Shown here: in pieces, positions 21,395-23,370 of the stretch | Position numbering within the stretch: position 1 is the stretch's first letter | Layout of the letters: each line of letters opens with the position of its first letter | From: an uncultured Collinsella sp. | GTDB lineage: Bacteria; Actinomycetota; Coriobacteriia; Coriobacteriales; Coriobacteriaceae | DNA: 23,370 bases | Direction of reading: 5' to 3' | Assembly: GCA_902490305.1 (NCBI GenBank) | Contig: CABUDI010000026.1 | Coordinates: 1 to 23,370, forward strand | Notes under the pieces: model-generated | Database searches by the model: none | What the model was told of the DNA's origin: nothing | Seen by the model: only the letters and a program-made list of their open reading frames with translations | Translations under genes and position numbers: made by a program

Positions 21395-22432
21395 ATGGAC
21401 CTGCCGATCGTCCTGTCCCATAAGACTGCCTGGCTGTACCACAACGTGGCGCGCCCGTCCGAGCCGCTCTCGCGAGCAAGCAGCCTATACGATGAGGACT
21501 CGCTTGCCAACGAGGCGGAGCCGACCGCGAGCCTGCCCAAATTGGGGCTAGATGCCAAGGGTCTGAGGGCTTCAACGGCGGTCGGGATCGTTACCGACTA
21601 TCTGGTCTCGCTCGGTATTCCACGAGAAGAGCTCGATCATGTCGACACGCTCGTCAACTTCGATTTTGAGCGTTCGACGCCGGCTGGATTTAGGTGCCAC
21701 GTGTTTGGGGCGCCGATACCTCCAGGCCATCTTATCGAGGTGGCAGAGGGCCTTCTGGTGGTTGATGAGGCCATGTGCTTTGTCCAAGCGGGTTCGTGGA
21801 TGAGCGAGCCCGAGCAGCTGGAATATGGCTACGAAATCTGCGCCCGATACCATTTGAATCATCTGTCGACAGGCGATTATATCGAGATAGGGCAGAGGTA
21901 TACCGTTGCCGATTTGATTGCTTATTGCAATGAGAACCGATCTCGTCAGGGGGCCATACGCGCGGCCGCCGTGCTCAGGCGCGTGCACGATGGCGCGCGG
22001 TCGCCCATGGAGACGGCCACCGCAATCTTGGTCGTAGCAAAACGTTCCCAGGGAGGGCTGGGATACACCAAGATCGAGCTCAACCATCGGGTCGATGTTC
22101 CCAACGAGTTCAAGTATCTCGCTAAGGCCGGGTATTTCGAGATCGACGTATATGCGCCTGCAGGCGGTACGGGGATTGAATACAACGGTTCGGACCATCT
22201 TGATAAACAGCGCAGTGCGTCGGACGCGGAGCGTATGACCGTGCTGAGCGCGCTGGGCTTTAGGATGATCGTCCTCACCGGGACTCAGTTTGCCCATCAG
22301 CTGCAGTTGCACCGGGCGATGAACGCCATCGCGTTCGCTATGGGCCTTAAGTGCGACCGAAGCGAAGCGTTCCAGAAACGTCAAAACGACCTGCGAGAAT
22401 TCGTGATTCGGCACTGGGACGGCGGCCTTTAG
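21395..22432 (+). CDS. Hypothetical protein with Vsr/DUF559-like endonuclease C-terminal domain
   Basis: A 345-residue protein not recognised by name. The C-terminal third resembles DUF559/Vsr-like PD-(D/E)xK nuclease folds often fused to AbiEi-like N-terminal regions. Visible matches are Glu206 in ARSPMETATAIL, Asp251 in FEIDVYAP and Glu262 in TGIEYNGSDHL, followed by DAERMTVLSALGFRMIVLT. The last position is Asn264 where Lys or Asp is common, so activity is uncertain. The N-terminal 170 residues start with LPIVLSHKTAWLYH and have no clear domain. ATG 21395 is four bases after GGAGG. The gene is alone, with lower GC than its neighbours, and is bracketed by two copies of one palindrome. A defence or genome-maintenance role is possible but unproven. 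Confidence 0.7.
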   Translation: MDLPIVLSHKTAWLYHNVARPSEPLSRASSLYDEDSLANEAEPTASLPKLGLDAKGLRASTAVGIVTDYLVSLGIPREELDHVDTLVNFDFERSTPAGFRCHVFGAPIPPGHLIEVAEGLLVVDEAMCFVQAGSWMSEPEQLEYGYEICARYHLNHLSTGDYIEIGQRYTVADLIAYCNENRSRQGAIRAAAVLRRVHDGARSPMETATAILVVAKRSQGGLGYTKIELNHRVDVPNEFKYLAKAGYFEIDVYAPAGGTGIEYNGSDHLDKQRSASDAERMTVLSALGFRMIVLTGTQFAHQLQLHRAMNAIAFAMGLKCDRSEAFQKRQNDLREFVIRHWDGGL

Positions 22433-22469
22433 GGGCGCTTTGGTCCTTCTGCGGGGTGCCGTGGGCAGG

Positions 22470-22536
22470 CAGACCATCACAACATTCGACGTTTTTCGCC
22501 AAAAACGGGAAAAGCATCGAATGTTGTGATGGTCTG
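22470..22536. repeat. Palindromic repeat B2
   Basis: 20-bp perfect arms (22470-22489 with 22517-22536) around a 27-nt loop, matching repeat B1. It lies 38 bp after the stop of the nuclease-like gene, so together the two copies flank it. Confidence 0.85.
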
Positions 22537-22665
22537 TGTTGAGGATGGGCTTGGGAAGCCGGTCTTGCTCGAAGCGACCTGTCCTGTCGTACGGGTGTCG
22601 GCATAAATCTGTCGTGGGGTATTATGTTTTCCGAAGAATAAAACGCCGCGTGAGGGGAGGGCTGC

Positions 22666-23370
22666 GTGGACGGGCACGTGCAACATGACGGCTTTGGTCG
22701 CGATATCAACTACCTGCGCATTGCCGTTACCGACAAGTGCAATTTCCGCTGCATTTACTGCATGCCGGCCGATGGCGTGGCGCCCCGCGCGCACGACGAG
22801 CTACTCAGTGCCGAGGAAATCGCCCGCTTTGTGCGCTTGGTAGCGGGGGAGGGCATTCGCCGCGTGCGCCTGACGGGCGGCGAGCCGCTGGTCAGCCGCC
22901 GTATCATCCCGCTCATTCGCGACATCCGCGCGATTCCGCAGATCGAGGACATCTCGCTCACCACCAACGGCGCCCTGCTGCCAAAGCTGGCGCCACAGCT
23001 CAAGGACGCAGGACTTAACCGCGTCAACATCTCGCTCGACACGCTCGACCCTACGCTCTTTGGAAAGATCACGCGCCTGGGTCGGCTCGAGCAGACCATG
23101 GCCGGCATCGACGCGGCGCTGGCTTGGGGCTTTGAGCCCGTTAAGGTCAACTGCGTTGTGGTGCGCCGGCTTAACCAGGATGTGGCGGCCCTCGCACGGC
23201 TGACCGTCGACCGCCCCATCCACCTGCGATTTATCGAATACATGCCCATTGGCGACGAGCGCACGAGCTCGCATTGCGCTGTGGACCCGCATGCGCCCGC
23301 GCTCAATCCCGAGCTGTGGGACGCGAGCGATACCGTGCCGAGCGACGAGTTGCGGGCGCGCATCAATGCC
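22666..23370 (+). CDS. moaA: GTP 3',8-cyclase (molybdenum cofactor biosynthesis protein A), partial
   Basis: The first 235 codons of MoaA; the 3' end is beyond the window. MoaA is a radical SAM enzyme that converts GTP to 3',8-cyclo-7,8-dihydro-GTP, the first step of molybdopterin synthesis. The radical SAM cluster motif is CNFRCIYC (residues about 25-32), with the glycine-rich LTGGEPLVSR and FIEYMPIG motif nearby. A typical MoaA is about 330 residues, so the second iron-sulfur cluster site is not seen. GTG 22666 has GGGGAGG five bases upstream. A possible -10 TATTAT lies at 22620-22625, but no molybdenum-cofactor riboswitch is evident in the 129 bp leader. Confidence 0.95.
   Translation, partial: MDGHVQHDGFGRDINYLRIAVTDKCNFRCIYCMPADGVAPRAHDELLSAEEIARFVRLVAGEGIRRVRLTGGEPLVSRRIIPLIRDIRAIPQIEDISLTTNGALLPKLAPQLKDAGLNRVNISLDTLDPTLFGKITRLGRLEQTMAGIDAALAWGFEPVKVNCVVVRRLNQDVAALARLTVDRPIHLRFIEYMPIGDERTSSHCAVDPHAPALNPELWDASDTVPSDELRARINA

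Noticed and set aside
22537..22665. A molybdenum-cofactor riboswitch before moaA.
   Set aside because: I see no matching conserved core or multi-helix structure in this leader.

Overview
The window looks like a gut Coriobacteriia chromosome, most likely Collinsella or a close relative. This is inferred from its high GC, actinobacterial gene set (glnA beside a GlnR-like orphan regulator), Gram-positive style exporters and many short intergenic palindromes; no rRNA or other marker is present to confirm it. There is no prophage, no tRNA or rRNA and no CRISPR array. Genes whose composition and setting look accessory are the AlbA-type ATP-binding regulator (265-1524), the RelB-MNT fusion (7765-8259) and the nuclease-like protein (21395-22432).

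Layout. 1-1680: an AlbA_2/Schlafen-type ATP-binding regulator behind a diverged 74-bp tandem duplication holding four 19-21 bp palindromes, ending in a clean terminator, then a 10-bp tandem repeat. 1688-7722: a sugar-acid block. A LacI-family regulator (KdgR-like) is divergent from kdgK and eda, the 2-keto-3-deoxygluconate to pyruvate + glyceraldehyde-3-phosphate route. A YczE/YitT-like membrane protein at 1688-2368 has nearly the same promoter, operator and leader hairpin as kdgK. Between them sit a HIT protein and a FadR-type GntR regulator bracketed by two related hairpin repeats. 7765-8290: RelB-MNT fusion with a vestigial second gene. 8386-10436: glnA and an OmpR/GlnR-like regulator. 10645-12105: membrane-anchored HtrA protease. 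12242-12444: MITE-like element with 29-bp perfect inverted repeats. 12553-14960: ligA and a 59-codon ORF. 14952-17198: MATE efflux pump and MerR regulator with a MerR-type promoter. 17459-21179: heterodimeric ABC exporter. 21228-22536: endonuclease-like gene bracketed by two copies of another palindrome. 22666-end: moaA, cut by the window edge.

The most interesting observation is a pair of apparently structured leader RNAs. A ~120-nt element with two helices, an inner hairpin and a pseudoknot occurs at 2411-2527 (before the YczE-like gene) and 5237-5358 (before eda). Its helices differ in sequence but stay paired, while its joining segments are nearly identical. A second motif, a long hairpin with an invariant 8-nt loop, occurs at 2551-2604 and 6509-6566, each time just downstream of a matching promoter and LacI-type operator. 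The YczE-like gene carries both RNAs, kdgK carries the second and eda the first. Together with shared operators this suggests one regulon with transcriptional and RNA-level control, and a sugar-acid-related role for the membrane protein. I do not recognise either RNA as a known family; the ligand or function is unknown.
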